Source: Nocardioides albidus (GTDB lineage: Bacteria > Actinomycetota > Actinomycetes > Propionibacteriales > Nocardioidaceae). Taken from it: a stretch of 59,255 nucleotides of DNA. The translations under genes were made by a program, and so were the position numbers. The notes under the pieces are model-generated. The model did no database searches. It saw only the letters and a program-made list of their open reading frames with translations, and was not told the origin of the DNA. The DNA is taken from the NCBI RefSeq assembly GCF_006335005.1, contig NZ_VDMP01000022.1, positions 1 to 59,255 of the forward strand, in the 5' to 3' direction. Below, piece after piece: positions 27,848 to 37,142 of this stretch. Each line of letters starts with the position of its first letter. Position 1 is the first letter of the stretch.

Positions 27848-29736
27848 TGGTGCCCGCGCGCCGCCGCGGTGAGCGCGGTGCGGTGACGGTGTTCGTCGCG
27901 GTCACGCTGAGCGTCCTGCTGCTGGTGGCGGCATTCGCCGTCGACCTCGGGATGCAGCGGGTCGCACGTGCCGACGCCCAATCCCTGGCCGACGTCGTCG
28001 CTCTGGACCTGGCGCGCGAGCTGAACCAGGGCAGGTCCGTCGCCAGCCTGACCGTCGGCAACTACGATCAGGCTCTGGCCAACGCCAGCCGCGACAGGAA
28101 CCTCGACGTCCTCGGCACCAGTCAGGGGCATACTCCGACACTCGACGTCTCCTGGGGCGAGATGAACGACGGCACGTTCGTGCCCTACGACGAGACGGTC
28201 GATGCTGCGAAGCAGCCGACTGCCGTTCAGGTGATCGCCCACACCGAGACCGGGTTCGCCTTCATGGCGAGCCACACCGGCAAGGCGCAACGGCGGGCCG
28301 TCGCCTCGGCTGACAAGGGCGCCTGCTTCCGGATCGGCTCGTTCGTGGCCCGCGTCCAGTCAGGGCAGAGCACCCTGCTCAACCCCCTGCTGAACCAGAT
28401 GCTGGGGTCGAACCTCAACCTCGACCTGATCAGCTATCAGGGCATCGCCGCGGCCAACGTCAGCCTCCTCGACCTCGTCGAGACCGGGGACCTCGGCGTC
28501 GGGACCGTCAGCGAACTCCTCGGCGCAGAGGCCGTCAGCGTTGCGGATCTGGTCGATGCCTCGATCGAGGTCCTCTCCTCACCGGCCCATGGTGCCAGCG
28601 CCGCCACCATCACGGCGCTTCAAGCCATCCATGCCGCCCTCGAGATCAGTGACCTGAAGGTCGACATCGCCGACCTCGTCGCGGCCTCTCCCAGCGACCC
28701 GGCGGCGCTTGCGTCTCGTATCAACGTCCTGGACCTGATCACCGGCTCGTTGCTGGTGGCGAACGGCACCAACGCCATCGCGCTGCCCGCGCTGGACGTG
28801 TCCGCCGGCGGCATCACGGCCACGAGCACATTGCACGTCATCGAGGGGCCTCGGAAGCGATGCTCCGACGAGGGAGACTTCGCCGAGACCTCCCAGATCA
28901 AGCTCACGACCAAGATCACCTCGAACGCGTTGACTCTTCCGGTGAGCCTGGCAGGACTCGCCAGCGTGGTGGCCGAGGTCGATCCGATCGATCTCACCCT
29001 CGAAGTGATGCTGGCGCACGCGGACGCCACGCTCCGGAGCATCGACGGATGCGACACCGGCGCCGCCCAGAGCGCAGCCTTCCAGGTGAACACGGCCGCG
29101 GTCGCGGTGCCGACCGTGTCCGGCAACATTCACGCCTCCTTGACGGCGAACCTCGTCACCGGGTCCGGGTCCACTCTTCTGGACAACCTCCTGGATGGCC
29201 TCGGCGGGCTGCTCAGCCCCTTGGCATCCGTTCTGACCATCGGCGCGACCCAGTTGGTCAATGCCAGCCTGACGGTCGACCTGACCGCCGCGGTCCAGAT
29301 GGCGGGTGCCGTCGGCGTCACCGCCTCGACCAAGACCGTCACGGTGCCCGCCTCCTTCTGGGCGGACGCGGCGAACCCGAAGGCATACACCGTTCCTGGA
29401 ACGGTGATCCCGTCGATCAGCGCCTTCTCGCTGCAACCCACGACCGTCACCATCGGCGGCAGCCTGACCACGAAGAAGGTCCTGCTAGGGGTGCTCGGGT
29501 TTCCGATCCTTGGCAGCGCCACGGTCGGTCTGATCAGCAGCGTGGGCGCGGCGGCGACCGGTCAGCTGAGCACGGCTCTCACGGACGCCACGAAGAGCCT
29601 GCTGAACGCGCTCACGGCCGGTCTTCAAGCCACCGTCATCAAGCAGGTCTCCGAGCTGCTCGGCCTCAACATCGGCGGCGCCGACCTGTGGGTGGACCAC
29701 GAGCCCAGGTGTGGGGCCCCCCGGTTGGTGCAATAG
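27847..29736 (+). CDS. TadG-like protein (second copy)
   Basis: A 629-residue protein with a TadG-type N-terminus: RRRGERGAVTVFVAVTLSVLLLVAAFAVDLGMQR, then RADAQSLADVVALDLAREL. The large C-terminal part is Ala/Ser/Thr/Leu-rich with repeated small motifs (LLNPLLNQMLG, ISYQGIAAANVSLLDLV, ITALQAIHAALE) and is likely extracellular. This long form differs from the 427-residue TadG at 25242, so the two operons are not a simple duplication. Function in detail unknown. Confidence 0.75.
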   Translation: MVPARRRGERGAVTVFVAVTLSVLLLVAAFAVDLGMQRVARADAQSLADVVALDLARELNQGRSVASLTVGNYDQALANASRDRNLDVLGTSQGHTPTLDVSWGEMNDGTFVPYDETVDAAKQPTAVQVIAHTETGFAFMASHTGKAQRRAVASADKGACFRIGSFVARVQSGQSTLLNPLLNQMLGSNLNLDLISYQGIAAANVSLLDLVETGDLGVGTVSELLGAEAVSVADLVDASIEVLSSPAHGASAATITALQAIHAALEISDLKVDIADLVAASPSDPAALASRINVLDLITGSLLVANGTNAIALPALDVSAGGITATSTLHVIEGPRKRCSDEGDFAETSQIKLTTKITSNALTLPVSLAGLASVVAEVDPIDLTLEVMLAHADATLRSIDGCDTGAAQSAAFQVNTAAVAVPTVSGNIHASLTANLVTGSGSTLLDNLLDGLGGLLSPLASVLTIGATQLVNASLTVDLTAAVQMAGAVGVTASTKTVTVPASFWADAANPKAYTVPGTVIPSISAFSLQPTTVTIGGSLTTKKVLLGVLGFPILGSATVGLISSVGAAATGQLSTALTDATKSLLNALTAGLQATVIKQVSELLGLNIGGADLWVDHEPRCGAPRLVQ

Positions 29737-29873
29737 GCCCGGGCTGCCCCATGAGTCACATTGGTCGCAACTGGGGTCGCGACCGATCCACAGGTGGCAC
29801 ACGGCCGATTCGTTCTCCACACCATGCCCGCGTGGCCCGATGACCACATCGGATCAGCGGTGACGCTGTCCGG

Positions 29874-30242
29874 ATGACGACCACAGCACAGGCCCGACGG
29901 GCCATCGGCGCGTACGGCGAGGACGTGGCGGTCCGCCACCTGGTCGCCCAGGGGATGACCCTGCTCGAGCGGAACTGGCGATGCAGCGAGGGGGAGGTCG
30001 ACATCCTGCTGCGGGAGGGGGCGACCCTCGTCGTGTGCGAGGTGAAGACGCGGACCTCGCTCGTCGCCGGCACTCCGCACGAAGCCATCTCTCCCGCCAA
30101 GCTGGCCCGGTTGATGCGCCTGGGGGAGCGGTGGGTCGCCGAGCGCGGGATCCGGCCCGACGGGATCCGCATCGACCTCGTGGCCGTGATGCGCCCGCGT
30201 CGCGGACCGGCGGTCGTCGAGCACGTACGCGGGCTCTGCTGA
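29874..30242 (+). CDS. YraN family (UPF0102) endonuclease-like protein
   Basis: A 122-residue protein with GAYGEDVAVRHLVAQGMTLLERNWR, then GEVDILLREGATLVVCEVKTRT: the GE-VD-EVK residues form the restriction-endonuclease-like active-site pattern of the YraN family. Its role is unsettled. It sits upstream of yifB-dprA, its common position. The 137-bp gap before it (29737-29873) shows no gene. Confidence 0.9.
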   Translation: MTTTAQARRAIGAYGEDVAVRHLVAQGMTLLERNWRCSEGEVDILLREGATLVVCEVKTRTSLVAGTPHEAISPAKLARLMRLGERWVAERGIRPDGIRIDLVAVMRPRRGPAVVEHVRGLC

Positions 30243-30453
30243 GGTCCGCGGCCGGCGTACACCGCCCCCTGCGGCCCACCCGTCACACGACGTGACGTCG
30301 GCTCTCCACAGGGGCGCCGACCGGGCGCGTCGTCCACAGCCGTGTCGCCGACGGCGGCGGAGCGTCGGCCTCGACGGGCACGGTGGTCGGCATGTGCACG
30401 AGACCACGCTCAGCGACCACCGTGGACCGACCGCTCCTCGGGAGGACCGACTG

Positions 30454-32070
30454 ATGCCGTTCGCGACCGCCCGATGCGTGGCCCTCGACGGCGCGGTGGG
30501 CCACCTCATCGACGTACAGACCGACGTGTCCGTCGGCCAGCCGACCACGGTGGTGGTCGGTCGGGCGGACTCTTCCCTGCGGGAAGGGGTCGACCGCGTG
30601 CGGATGGCCCTCATCAACACCGACCTGCGCTGGCCGGCGACCAAGCGCTGCACCTTCCTCTTCTCGCCGGCCGACCTGCGCAAGTCGGGCACGCACTTCG
30701 ACCTGGCCATGGCGGTCAGCCTGATGGCCGCCGACGGCCAGCTCGAGCCCCGATGGCTCGACGGCGCGGCCTTCGTCGGCGAGCTCACCCTCGCCGGCGG
30801 CCTGCGCCCGGCCCTGGGCGTGCTGCCGATGGCGCTCGCCGCCGCTGCCGCCGGGCTGGCGCGGATCTACGTCCCCGAGCCCCAGATCGCCGAGGCGATG
30901 ATGGTGCCGGGGATGGAGGTGGTCGGTGCGCGCTCGCTCGGCCAGGTCGTGGCCGACCTGCGCCGCGAGGACCTGCCGCTCGCGCCCCCGGTGGCCGCGA
31001 CGAGCGGCGTGCAGCTCATCACCTGGCGCGGGGCGGAGCGGCTCGACGAGCTCGACATCGCCGACCTGCGCGGCATGGAGGAGGAGAAGTACGCCGTCGA
31101 GGTCGCCGCCGCCGGCGGTCACCCGATCCAGCTCTCAGGCCCGAAGGGCTGCGGCAAGACCAGTCTCGCCGAGCGGATCCCGACGATCCTGCCCGACCTG
31201 ACGCCCGAGGAGTCGCTCGAGCTCACCGCCCTGCACTCCCTGGCCGGTGTCCTGGATCCCGGGGCGGGCATGGTGGTGCGTCCGCCCTTCGCCGCCCCGC
31301 ACCACGACGCGAGCAAGGCCAGCGTGGTCGGCGGCGGCTCCGGACGGGTGCAGCCCGGGGAGATCAGCCGTGCCCACTGCGGCGTCCTCTTCCTGGACGA
31401 GTTCCCCCTGTTCCGCACCGACGTCATCGAGGCTCTGCGCCAACCGCTGGAGAACGGCGAGATCACCATCGCGCGGCGCGACGAGTCGGTCACCCTGCCC
31501 GCGCGCGGGATGCTCGTCCTCGCCAGCAATCCCTGCCCCTGCGGCAACTGGACGGCCGCTGCCCGCGACAACAGGTGCACCTGCGCCGAGACCGTGCGCC
31601 GGGCCTATCGCGCGCGGATGTCCGGCCCGATCGTCGACCGGATCGACATCGTCCGCCACGTCCAGCCGGCGTCTCCGGCCAGCCACGACCCGTTCCGTTC
31701 GGCGGAGACCTCGGCCGAGATGCGGCTGCGGATCGCGGCGGCGCGCCAGCGACAGCGCGAGAGGTTCGCGGGCCGCAACTGGCGCCTCAACGCCCACGTC
31801 CCGAGCCCGCGGCTCAAGGACACCTGGCCGCTGCCCGACGCCGCCCAACGCGTCATCGACGCCGAGATGCTCACCGGGCGGCTCAGCGCGCGCGGCGCGG
31901 TGCGGGTCCACCGGTTGGCGCTGACCGTGGCCGATCTGCGCTCGGTCCGTGCCGGCCGCGACATCACGCCCGGCCTCGACGAGGTCCGCACCGCCCTGCG
32001 CCTGCGGACCGGGCAGCCGCTCGACCTCGCCATGTTCCGGTCCGACGCGGGGGCGGAGGGAGTCGCATGA
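30454..32070 (+). CDS. YifB family Mg chelatase-like AAA+ ATPase
   Basis: A 538-residue protein starting MPFATARCVALDGAVGHLIDV, with an N-terminal Lon-protease-like/ChlI domain, Walker A GPKGCGKTS, Walker B GVLFLDEF, the Cys-rich NPCPCGNW segment, and the C-terminal Mg-chelatase domain. YifB/ComM proteins are branch-migration helicases that help integrate DNA during transformation. The ATG is preceded by GGGAGGA; the frame is open further upstream but without conserved sequence. It is coupled by ATGA to dprA. Confidence 0.93.
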   Translation: MPFATARCVALDGAVGHLIDVQTDVSVGQPTTVVVGRADSSLREGVDRVRMALINTDLRWPATKRCTFLFSPADLRKSGTHFDLAMAVSLMAADGQLEPRWLDGAAFVGELTLAGGLRPALGVLPMALAAAAAGLARIYVPEPQIAEAMMVPGMEVVGARSLGQVVADLRREDLPLAPPVAATSGVQLITWRGAERLDELDIADLRGMEEEKYAVEVAAAGGHPIQLSGPKGCGKTSLAERIPTILPDLTPEESLELTALHSLAGVLDPGAGMVVRPPFAAPHHDASKASVVGGGSGRVQPGEISRAHCGVLFLDEFPLFRTDVIEALRQPLENGEITIARRDESVTLPARGMLVLASNPCPCGNWTAAARDNRCTCAETVRRAYRARMSGPIVDRIDIVRHVQPASPASHDPFRSAETSAEMRLRIAAARQRQRERFAGRNWRLNAHVPSPRLKDTWPLPDAAQRVIDAEMLTGRLSARGAVRVHRLALTVADLRSVRAGRDITPGLDEVRTALRLRTGQPLDLAMFRSDAGAEGVA

Positions 32071-33215
32071 CGGTCTCGGCCGAGGAGCGTCTGGCCCGGG
32101 CCACCATCAGCATCGTCACCGAGCCCGGCGACGTGCGATGCCTGGGACTGACCCGCGAGCTCGGCGGAGTCCGGTTCCTCGACGTCCTCCACGAGCAGCC
32201 CGACCTGCGCCCCGAGCTCACCGCGGCCGCCGCCCGCCTGGCCGGAGCCCAGCCCGAGCGGGTGCTCGAGAGCGCCGCTCGGCGTGGCATCCGGTTCCTC
32301 GTGCCCGGCGACGACGAGTGGCCGACCGCGCTCGACGACCTGGCCGGCGCCGGCGTGCTGCAGGCTCGCGGCGAGGTCCCCGTCGGGCTGTGGGTCCGCG
32401 GACCGCTGCGCCTCGACGAGCTCCACGGCGCCGTGGCCATCGTCGGCTCCCGCTCCTCGACGCAGTACGGCGACCTGGTGGCCGGCGACATGGCGGCCGT
32501 CGTCGCGGGCGCGGGCCGCACCGTGATCTCCGGTGCCGCCTACGGCGTGGACTATGCCGCCCACCGTGGTGCGGTGAGCGTCGACGGGCGCACGGTCGCG
32601 GTCCTCGCCTGCGGCGTCGACGTCGCCTATCCACAAGCGCACCGGCAGATGCTCGACCATCTCGGCGAGCACCACGTCGTGGTGTCCGAGGCGCCTCCCG
32701 GCGCGGCTCCGTTCCGGATCCGGTTCCTGGCCCGCAACCGGTTGATCGCGGCTCTCGCCCAGGGGACGGTGGTGGTCGAGGCGGCGATCCGCAGCGGGGC
32801 GCTCAACACGGCATCGTGGGCCGACCGGCTGCACCGCCCGGTGATGGGCGTTCCGGGTCCGGTGGTCAGCGCGGCCTCGGAGGGGGTCCACGAGCTGCTC
32901 CGCGTCGGCGGTGCCTCCCTGGTGACCGGCGGCGCCGACGTGCTCGAGCTCCTCAGCCCGTCGGGAGAGCACCTGCTCGACGTGCGCCGGGCCGCGGACC
33001 AGCCCCGGGACCGTCTGTCGGTCCCCGCCCGCCAGGTCCTCGACGCCGTCCCGGTCTCCTCGCCGGCCCCGACCGCGTCCGTGGCACGGGTGGCCGGAAT
33101 GGCCGCCGACGAGGTGGCCCGGCTGCTGGGCGATCTCGCCGCGGCGGGACACGTCGAGCAGTTGCCGACAGGGTGGCGGCTGGGGGAGGAGATGCGCTCT
33201 ACGATCGATCAATGA
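32067..33215 (+). CDS. dprA: DNA-processing protein DprA
   Basis: DprA loads RecA on incoming single-stranded DNA. The 382-residue protein has an N-terminal helical domain, the Rossmann core (AVAIVGSRSSTQYGD, VISGAAYGVDYAAHRGA, FLARNRLIAALAQGTVVVEA) and a C-terminal winged-helix domain (about residues 315-375). It overlaps yifB and xerC by four bases on each side, so yifB-dprA-xerC form one coupled unit. I see no competence pilus genes here, so natural transformation is not implied. Confidence 0.94.
   Translation: MTVSAEERLARATISIVTEPGDVRCLGLTRELGGVRFLDVLHEQPDLRPELTAAAARLAGAQPERVLESAARRGIRFLVPGDDEWPTALDDLAGAGVLQARGEVPVGLWVRGPLRLDELHGAVAIVGSRSSTQYGDLVAGDMAAVVAGAGRTVISGAAYGVDYAAHRGAVSVDGRTVAVLACGVDVAYPQAHRQMLDHLGEHHVVVSEAPPGAAPFRIRFLARNRLIAALAQGTVVVEAAIRSGALNTASWADRLHRPVMGVPGPVVSAASEGVHELLRVGGASLVTGGADVLELLSPSGEHLLDVRRAADQPRDRLSVPARQVLDAVPVSSPAPTASVARVAGMAADEVARLLGDLAAAGHVEQLPTGWRLGEEMRSTIDQ
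33200..33205 (+). promoter_or_regulatory. Possible internal -10 for xerC
   Basis: TACGAT, six bases, then the xerC ATG at 33212. It lies inside the end of dprA and may be an internal leaderless promoter or chance. Confidence 0.35.
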
Positions 33216-34147
33216 CCGACGGCCCGGATCCCCTGACGGAGGCGTTCGCGCGCACCCTCGGGGACTACGAGCGCCACCTCGTCGCCGAGCGCGACCTCGC
33301 CCGGCACACCGTCCGGGCCTATGTCGGGGACATCGCCGGCATGCTGGAGCACGCCGGACGCCTGGGACTGGGCGACGTGACCGAGCTGGATCTGAGGACG
33401 CTGCGCAGCTGGCTGGCCAAGCAGCAGAGCCTCGGCCTGTCGCGCACCACGCTGGCGCGTCGCGCGACCGCCGCCCGCGTGTTCACCGCGTGGCTGGCCC
33501 GGACCGGCCGGACGGCGAGCGACGTGGGCTCCGCCCTCGGCTCGCCCCGTCCGCACCGCACCCTGCCCGGCGTGCTGCGGGTCGACGAGGCCACCCGGCT
33601 CATCGGGGCGGCGACGGAGCTGGCCGCCGAGGACGACAGCGCGGTCGGCCTGCGCGACGTGGCGATGCTGGAGCTGCTCTACGCGACCGGGATGCGGGTG
33701 GGCGAGCTGTGCGGGCTCGACGTCGACGACGTCGATCGCGACCGCAACGTCGTGCGGGTCTTCGGCAAGGGGCGCAAGGAGCGCACGGTGCCGTTCGGGC
33801 ATCCGGCCGCCGCTGCCCTCGACCGGTGGCTCGCGCACGGAAGGTCCACCCTGGCGCGCCCCGGATCGGGACCCGCGCTCTTCCTCGGCGCCCGCGGCGG
33901 CCGCATCGACCAGAGGGCCGTCCGCACGCTGGTCCATCGCCGGCTCGCCGACGTACCGGGGGCGCCGGACCTGGGACCGCACGGCCTGCGGCACAGCGCG
34001 GCGACCCACCTGCTCGAGGGCGGGGCGGACCTGAGATCGGTCCAGGAGCTGCTCGGCCACGCGTCGCTGGCGACCACCCAGCGCTACACCCATGTCACCA
34101 CCGACCGCCTGCGCCGGGCCTACCAGCAGGCGCACCCGCGCGCCTGA
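33212..34147 (+). CDS. xerC: Tyrosine recombinase XerC
   Basis: Resolves chromosome dimers at dif with its partner XerD. The 311-residue protein has an N-terminal SAM-like core-binding domain (residues 10-100) and the catalytic domain with Arg162 (ATGMRVGEL), Lys186 (FGKGRKER), His257 and Arg260 (HGLRHS), His283 (LLGHASLATTQ) and the nucleophile Tyr292 (RYTH). All catalytic residues are present. Its place behind dprA is conserved, so it is the housekeeping enzyme and not an island integrase. Confidence 0.92.
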   Translation: MTDGPDPLTEAFARTLGDYERHLVAERDLARHTVRAYVGDIAGMLEHAGRLGLGDVTELDLRTLRSWLAKQQSLGLSRTTLARRATAARVFTAWLARTGRTASDVGSALGSPRPHRTLPGVLRVDEATRLIGAATELAAEDDSAVGLRDVAMLELLYATGMRVGELCGLDVDDVDRDRNVVRVFGKGRKERTVPFGHPAAAALDRWLAHGRSTLARPGSGPALFLGARGGRIDQRAVRTLVHRRLADVPGAPDLGPHGLRHSAATHLLEGGADLRSVQELLGHASLATTQRYTHVTTDRLRRAYQQAHPRA

Positions 34148-34172
34148 TCCTCCTCGTCCACATCCGCGCGCG

Positions 34173-34218
34173 GACGTCATACGAAGGGTGGTCTGGAGCC
34201 CACGGTTCGTATGACGTC
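34173..34218. repeat. 46-base palindromic hairpin between xerC and M23 gene
   Basis: A perfect 13-bp inverted repeat (34173-34185 with 34206-34218), extended after a two-base mismatch by a GTGG/CCAC pairing around a short loop. It lies between convergent genes and could be a bidirectional terminator. Its size is nearly that of the 45-base hairpins around the AbiEi/DUF559 gene, but the arms differ. Confidence 0.65.
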
Positions 34219-34281
34219 AGCGGGAACCCGGGCCGGCCACCCCATCCCGGCCCCCCTGCTCGGGCACCCTGCTCGGCACCG

Positions 34282-34881
34282 TCACCGGGCGTGCTGGACA
34301 GCGGCGGCGGCGATGATCACCGCGCGACGGTAGGCCGCGGCGGGAGTGGTCCGTGCGGCGGGTGAGCGCGGGAGGACGCGGGCGGGCTCGTCGCGCCACA
34401 GGGGGAGCAGGCGGACCGGTCCGGCGCCGACCAGCCGGAGCGGGTCGAGGTAGGTCCTTCCCGCGATCCAGCCCCAATGCAGGCAGGCGCGCGGGAAGCA
34501 GTGCGACCCGGCCAGCTCGAGGGTGCCGATGACGTCGCCGGCCGCGACGGAGACCCCCACCCCGACGGACGCGGTGACCGGCTCGTAGGTGGTGCGCGTG
34601 CCGCCGTGACGCACCACCACGACCCCGCGCCCCGCGATCCGTGCGGCGAAGACGACGCGGCCGGGCAGCGCCGTACGGACCTGCTGGCCCACGCGGCCGG
34701 CCAGGTCGACGCCTCGGTGCCCGGCGCCGTACGGCGAGTCGGGCGGGTCGAACCGCTGCACGACCTCCGGCACCGGCTGGAGGGGCCAGATCCCCACCGG
34801 GTCGTCGGCGCGTGCCGAGGCGGGGGCGGCGAGCGCGAGGAGGGAGACGACGAGGGCGACGACGGCCGCTGCGCGGTTCAT
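34282..34881 (-). CDS. Secreted M23 family metallopeptidase
   Basis: A 199-residue LytM/M23-type protein with a signal peptide (MNRAAAVVALVVSLLALAAPASARA). Conserved parts: YGAGHRGVDLAG, holding the HxxxD zinc ligands, then GRGVVVVRHGGTRTTYEPV and HCFPRACLHWGWI, where the second His motif is HWG rather than the usual HLHFE. It probably acts on peptidoglycan cross-links. Located upstream of and divergent from rpsB, as is common in Actinobacteria. Confidence 0.85.
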   Translation of the reverse strand: MNRAAAVVALVVSLLALAAPASARADDPVGIWPLQPVPEVVQRFDPPDSPYGAGHRGVDLAGRVGQQVRTALPGRVVFAARIAGRGVVVVRHGGTRTTYEPVTASVGVGVSVAAGDVIGTLELAGSHCFPRACLHWGWIAGRTYLDPLRLVGAGPVRLLPLWRDEPARVLPRSPAARTTPAAAYRRAVIIAAAAVQHAR

Positions 34882-35199
34882 GTCCCCAGGGTGCGCGCGA
34901 GGTCCGCCGGAGGGCCCGGACGTGACGCGGGCTGTGGAGGAGGGACGGCGAGGACGGGGGCTGTGGAGAGCCGAGGTCACGGATTGGTACGACGAGCGCC
35001 CCACGCCGTAGGCTGGGGAGTACCGGTCCGCCCTGGACCGGAATTCGCTCGTCCGCAGACCACGACGGTCCCGCACTCCTCGCAGTGCCGGTGGCCGATC
35101 GCCCGTGGGCGTCGATCCTCAGTCCTTCCGGACCGCTCCGGAAGGTCGGATCACGCGCAGACGACAGGCTGAAACTGAAAACAACAGGAGAGAACCATC
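34882..35199. promoter_or_regulatory. rpsB promoter and leader region
   Basis: No gene in these 318 bases. A TAGGCT hexamer at 35009-35014 with a TTGGTA 19 bases upstream (34984-34989) is a plausible promoter, giving a leader of about 180 bases. The leader contains a perfect 9-bp hairpin (35124-35132 with 35137-35145, loop CCGC) shortly before the ribosome binding site AGGAGAG. A role in S2 autoregulation is possible but unproven. Confidence 0.45.
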
Positions 35200-36114
35200 A
35201 TGGCTGTCGTGACCATGCGCCAGCTCCTCGAGAGCGGCGTCCACTTCGGACACCAGACCCGTCGTTGGAACCCGAAGATGAAGCGATTCATCCTCACGGA
35301 CCGCAACGGCATCTACATCATCGACCTGCAGCAGTCGCTGGCCTACATCGACCGCAGCTACGCCTTCGTCAAGGAGACCGTGGCCAAGGGCGGGACGATC
35401 ATGTTCGTCGGCACCAAGAAGCAGGCCCAGGAGGCGATCGCCGAGCAGGCGACCCGCGTCGGCATGCCCTACGTCAACCAGCGCTGGCTGGGCGGCATGC
35501 TCACCAACTTCTCGACCGTGCACCAGCGGATCAACCGCCTCAAGGAGCTCGACGAGATCGACTTCGAGGACGTGGCCGGCTCGGGCCGCACCAAGAAGGA
35601 GCTCCTGCAGATGAAGCGGGAGCGCGACAAGCTCGACAAGACCCTGGGCGGCATCCGCGAGATGTCCCGGGTCCCGTCGGCCGTGTGGATCGTCGACACC
35701 AACAAGGAGCACCTCGCCGTCGAGGAGGCGCGCAAGCTGCGCATCCCGATCATCGCGATCCTCGACTCCAACTGTGACCCCGACGACGTCGACTTCCCGA
35801 TCCCGGGCAACGACGACGCCATCCGCGCGGTCGGCCTGCTGACCCGCGTCATCGCGGACGCCGCGGCCGACGGGCTCATGTCCCGCTCGGGCGCCGGCTC
35901 GTCCTCGAGCCCCGCCGCCGAGGAGCCGCTCGCCGCGTGGGAGCGCGAGCTCCTCGAGGGTGACGCCGCTGCTCCGGCCGCCGAGGCCGCTGCCGAGGCT
36001 CCCGCCACGGAGGCCCCGGCCGCCGAGGCTCCCGAGGCCGCTGCCGCCGAGGCTCCGGCTGCCGAGGCTCCCGCCGAGGAGGCCCCCGCGGCCGACGCTC
36101 CGGCCGAGGCCTGA
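35200..36114 (+). CDS. rpsB: 30S ribosomal protein S2
   Basis: A 304-residue S2. The core ([55 protein letters not shown]) ends near residue 235. The last 60 or so residues are a low-complexity Ala/Glu/Pro tail made of repeated PAAEAPA-type units. That acidic tail recalls the one on S16 in this window. ATG follows AGGAGAG. First gene of the rpsB-tsf unit. Confidence 0.97.
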   Translation: MAVVTMRQLLESGVHFGHQTRRWNPKMKRFILTDRNGIYIIDLQQSLAYIDRSYAFVKETVAKGGTIMFVGTKKQAQEAIAEQATRVGMPYVNQRWLGGMLTNFSTVHQRINRLKELDEIDFEDVAGSGRTKKELLQMKRERDKLDKTLGGIREMSRVPSAVWIVDTNKEHLAVEEARKLRIPIIAILDSNCDPDDVDFPIPGNDDAIRAVGLLTRVIADAAADGLMSRSGAGSSSSPAAEEPLAAWERELLEGDAAAPAAEAAAEAPATEAPAAEAPEAAAAEAPAAEAPAEEAPAADAPAEA

Positions 36115-36156
36115 GCCCTCACCGTCCACCCCCTTTCGAGAAATCAACGAGGATCC

Positions 36157-36966
36157 ATGGCATTCACTGCTGCTGACGTCAAGAAGCTCCGCGAGCTGAC
36201 CAGCGCCGGCATGATGGACTGCAAGAAGGCGCTCGACGAGACCGACGGCGACTTCGACAAGGCCGTCGAGCTGCTCCGCGTCAAGGGTGCCGCCAAGGCG
36301 GCCGCCCGCGGCGCCGAGCGCGAGGCCTCGGCCGGCCTGGTGGCCAACGCCGGTGGCGCGCTCATCGAGCTGAAGTCGGAGACCGACTTCGTCGCCAAGA
36401 ACGACGAGTTCATCAAGGCCGCCCAGCAGATCGCCGAGGCGGTCGACGCGGGCAAGGCGACCGACACCGAGTCCGCCAAGGCGCTGCCGCTGGGCGACAG
36501 CACCGTCGGTCAGGTCGTCGAGAACCTCGCCATCACCATCGGCGAGAAGATCGAGCTCGGCAACGTCGCCTACTTCGACGGTCCGGTCGCGGTCTACCTG
36601 CACAAGCGTGCGGCCGACCTCCCGCCGGCCGTCGGCGTCATGGTCGAGTACGACGGTGACGAGGCCGCTGCCCGCGGCGCCGCCATGCAGGTGGCTGCCC
36701 TCAAGGCGCAGTACCTCACGCGCGACGAGGTCCCCGCGGACATCGTCGAGGCCGAGAAGGACGTCCTGACCAAGAAGACGATCGAGGAGGGCAAGCCCGA
36801 GGCTGCCGTCGCCAAGATCGTCGAGGGTCGCCTGGGTGGCTTCTTCAAGGAGCTCGTGCTCCTCGAGCAGGAGTCGGTCTCGGAGTCGAAGAAGACGGTC
36901 AAGGCCGTCCTCGCCGCCGCCAGCACCACCGTGAAGCGGTTCGCCCGCTTCGAGGTCGGCGCGTAA
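36157..36966 (+). CDS. tsf: Elongation factor Ts
   Basis: A 269-residue nucleotide exchange factor for EF-Tu. It starts [27 protein letters not shown], the UBA-like N domain, followed by the core with [17 protein letters not shown] residues ([15 protein letters not shown]). It lies 42 bases after rpsB and ends at a strong terminator. Confidence 0.97.
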   Translation: MAFTAADVKKLRELTSAGMMDCKKALDETDGDFDKAVELLRVKGAAKAAARGAEREASAGLVANAGGALIELKSETDFVAKNDEFIKAAQQIAEAVDAGKATDTESAKALPLGDSTVGQVVENLAITIGEKIELGNVAYFDGPVAVYLHKRAADLPPAVGVMVEYDGDEAAARGAAMQVAALKAQYLTRDEVPADIVEAEKDVLTKKTIEEGKPEAAVAKIVEGRLGGFFKELVLLEQESVSESKKTVKAVLAAASTTVKRFARFEVGA

Positions 36967-36977
36967 CTGAGGCAACC

Positions 36978-37025
36978 GACGGCCGGTGGCCACCTTCGGG
37001 TGACCACCGGCCGTCTGCCTTTTTC
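36978..37025 (+). terminator. Intrinsic terminator after tsf
   Basis: A 17-bp stem with one mismatch (36978-36994 with 36999-37015), a TTCG tetraloop, and a TGCCTTTTTC tail. The clearest intrinsic terminator in the window. Confidence 0.92.
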
Positions 37026-37142
37026 ACCTGTGCCCTCCCTGCCCACGGGGTAGGTTTGGCGCGCCCGGCCATCGGACATGTGTCGGCTCGGCGGTCCGCA
37101 CTCGCGGTCGCACCTCGGTGTCAGGTGAAGGAGACAGGTCAA

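Noticed and set aside
30342..33215. 957-codon open frame ending with dprA
   Set aside because: The upstream 575 codons are an Arg/Pro/Gly-rich out-of-frame reading of yifB; only the part from 32067 is DprA.
33212..34147. Tyrosine recombinase as the integrase of the rlmN island
   Set aside because: It lies 11 kb away in the conserved dprA-xerC order with normal composition, so it is the housekeeping XerC.
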